DNA of 51,055 nucleotides from Tardiphaga sp. (GTDB taxonomy: Bacteria > Pseudomonadota > Alphaproteobacteria > Rhizobiales > Xanthobacteraceae): the NCBI GenBank assembly GCA_030147505.1, contig JASBVG010000030.1, positions 1 through 51,055 of the forward strand, given 5' to 3'. How positions within the stretch are numbered: the first letter of the stretch is position 1; the number at the start of each line of letters is the position of its first letter. Below, piece after piece: positions 50,856 to 51,055 of this stretch. The notes beneath the pieces were generated by a model that worked only from the letters and a program-made list of their open reading frames with translations, was not told where the DNA came from and ran no database searches. Made by a program: the position numbers and the translations under genes.

Positions 50856-51055
50856 TGTGGTTTTTGTTCCTTCTTCGTTCTTGACAAAAGTCCTATTATC
50901 CCTCATATCGCTCGCGTCTTGTTCGCGAGGGGCGCTTCATGAGGCGTCATTGAGCGGAATGGAGATGCGGCGCCTGCGGGCCGGGGGAGGACGTATCCCC
51001 TTGCACTCGGGTGGTCGGGGGTCACCGTCCGGGCCCATTACGGGGCTCTGCCGCT

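Overview
The window is ordinary chromosome of a high-GC alphaproteobacterium. Gene content and protein style point to the Nitrobacteraceae (Bradyrhizobium, Rhodopseudomonas, Tardiphaga, Afipia): a CYP199-like P450 with its own ferredoxin, a BcsS-type protein, a cox-type molybdoenzyme cluster with maturation genes, pca genes, a liv transporter, and several kinds of short dispersed palindromic repeats. This is inferred from the sequence alone; the species cannot be fixed. No rRNA or tRNA gene, insertion sequence, prophage or CRISPR array was seen.

Layout. 1-5.5 kb (minus): the start of rpsD, then an iron-uptake operon (TonB-dependent siderophore receptor, DUF3649, PepSY membrane protein, DUF3325, with a cupin behind). 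5.6-9.8 kb (minus): murI, a MOSC protein, purB, a small secreted protein and rpe. 10-14.9 kb: an EF-hand protein, a KTSC protein, an outer-membrane barrel, a glycine-rich secreted protein, a P1-family peptidase and ccdA. 15-20.3 kb (minus): a complete branched-chain amino acid type ABC transporter, livH-M-G-F-K. 20.6-21.5 kb: a 51-residue Gln/Gly/Pro-rich protein and a four-helix membrane protein. 21.5-24.1 kb (minus): pcaB-D-C of protocatechuate breakdown. 24.3-31.1 kb (plus): coxG-S-M-D-E, a split XdhC pair and a MoCF/MocA fusion. Electron-transfer subunits and maturation factors of a CO-dehydrogenase-type enzyme are present, but the catalytic large subunit is not in the window.

31.2-37.2 kb: an NAD-binding reductase divergent from an MmyB-type regulator, a DUF4189 protein, a membrane class III nucleotide cyclase, an orphan BcsS, and a DUF72/DUF488 pair. 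37.5-40.7 kb: a GT2-GtrA fusion, a GT39-type membrane glycosyltransferase and a small AraC-type regulator. 40.8-43.7 kb: an ArsR-like regulator divergent from NIPSNAP, alpha/beta-hydrolase and ABM-monooxygenase genes, with a strong inverted repeat between them; this is a good candidate for an undescribed catabolic operon. 43.7-49.6 kb: phhA, a Bug-type binding protein, and a P450, ferredoxin and solute-binding protein set divergent from a MarR regulator. 49.8-50.8 kb: an Rrf2 regulator plus AhpD-like protein operon with a 33-bp dyad over its promoter.

Much of the window serves uptake and breakdown of aromatic or carboxylic compounds (pca, P450/ferredoxin, phhA, liv-type and Bug-type binding proteins, molybdoenzyme). 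The most noteworthy structural signals are the cox cluster without coxL, three paired-hairpin repeats whose stems vary while keeping base pairing, and several perfect or near-perfect operator-like palindromes in divergent promoter regions.
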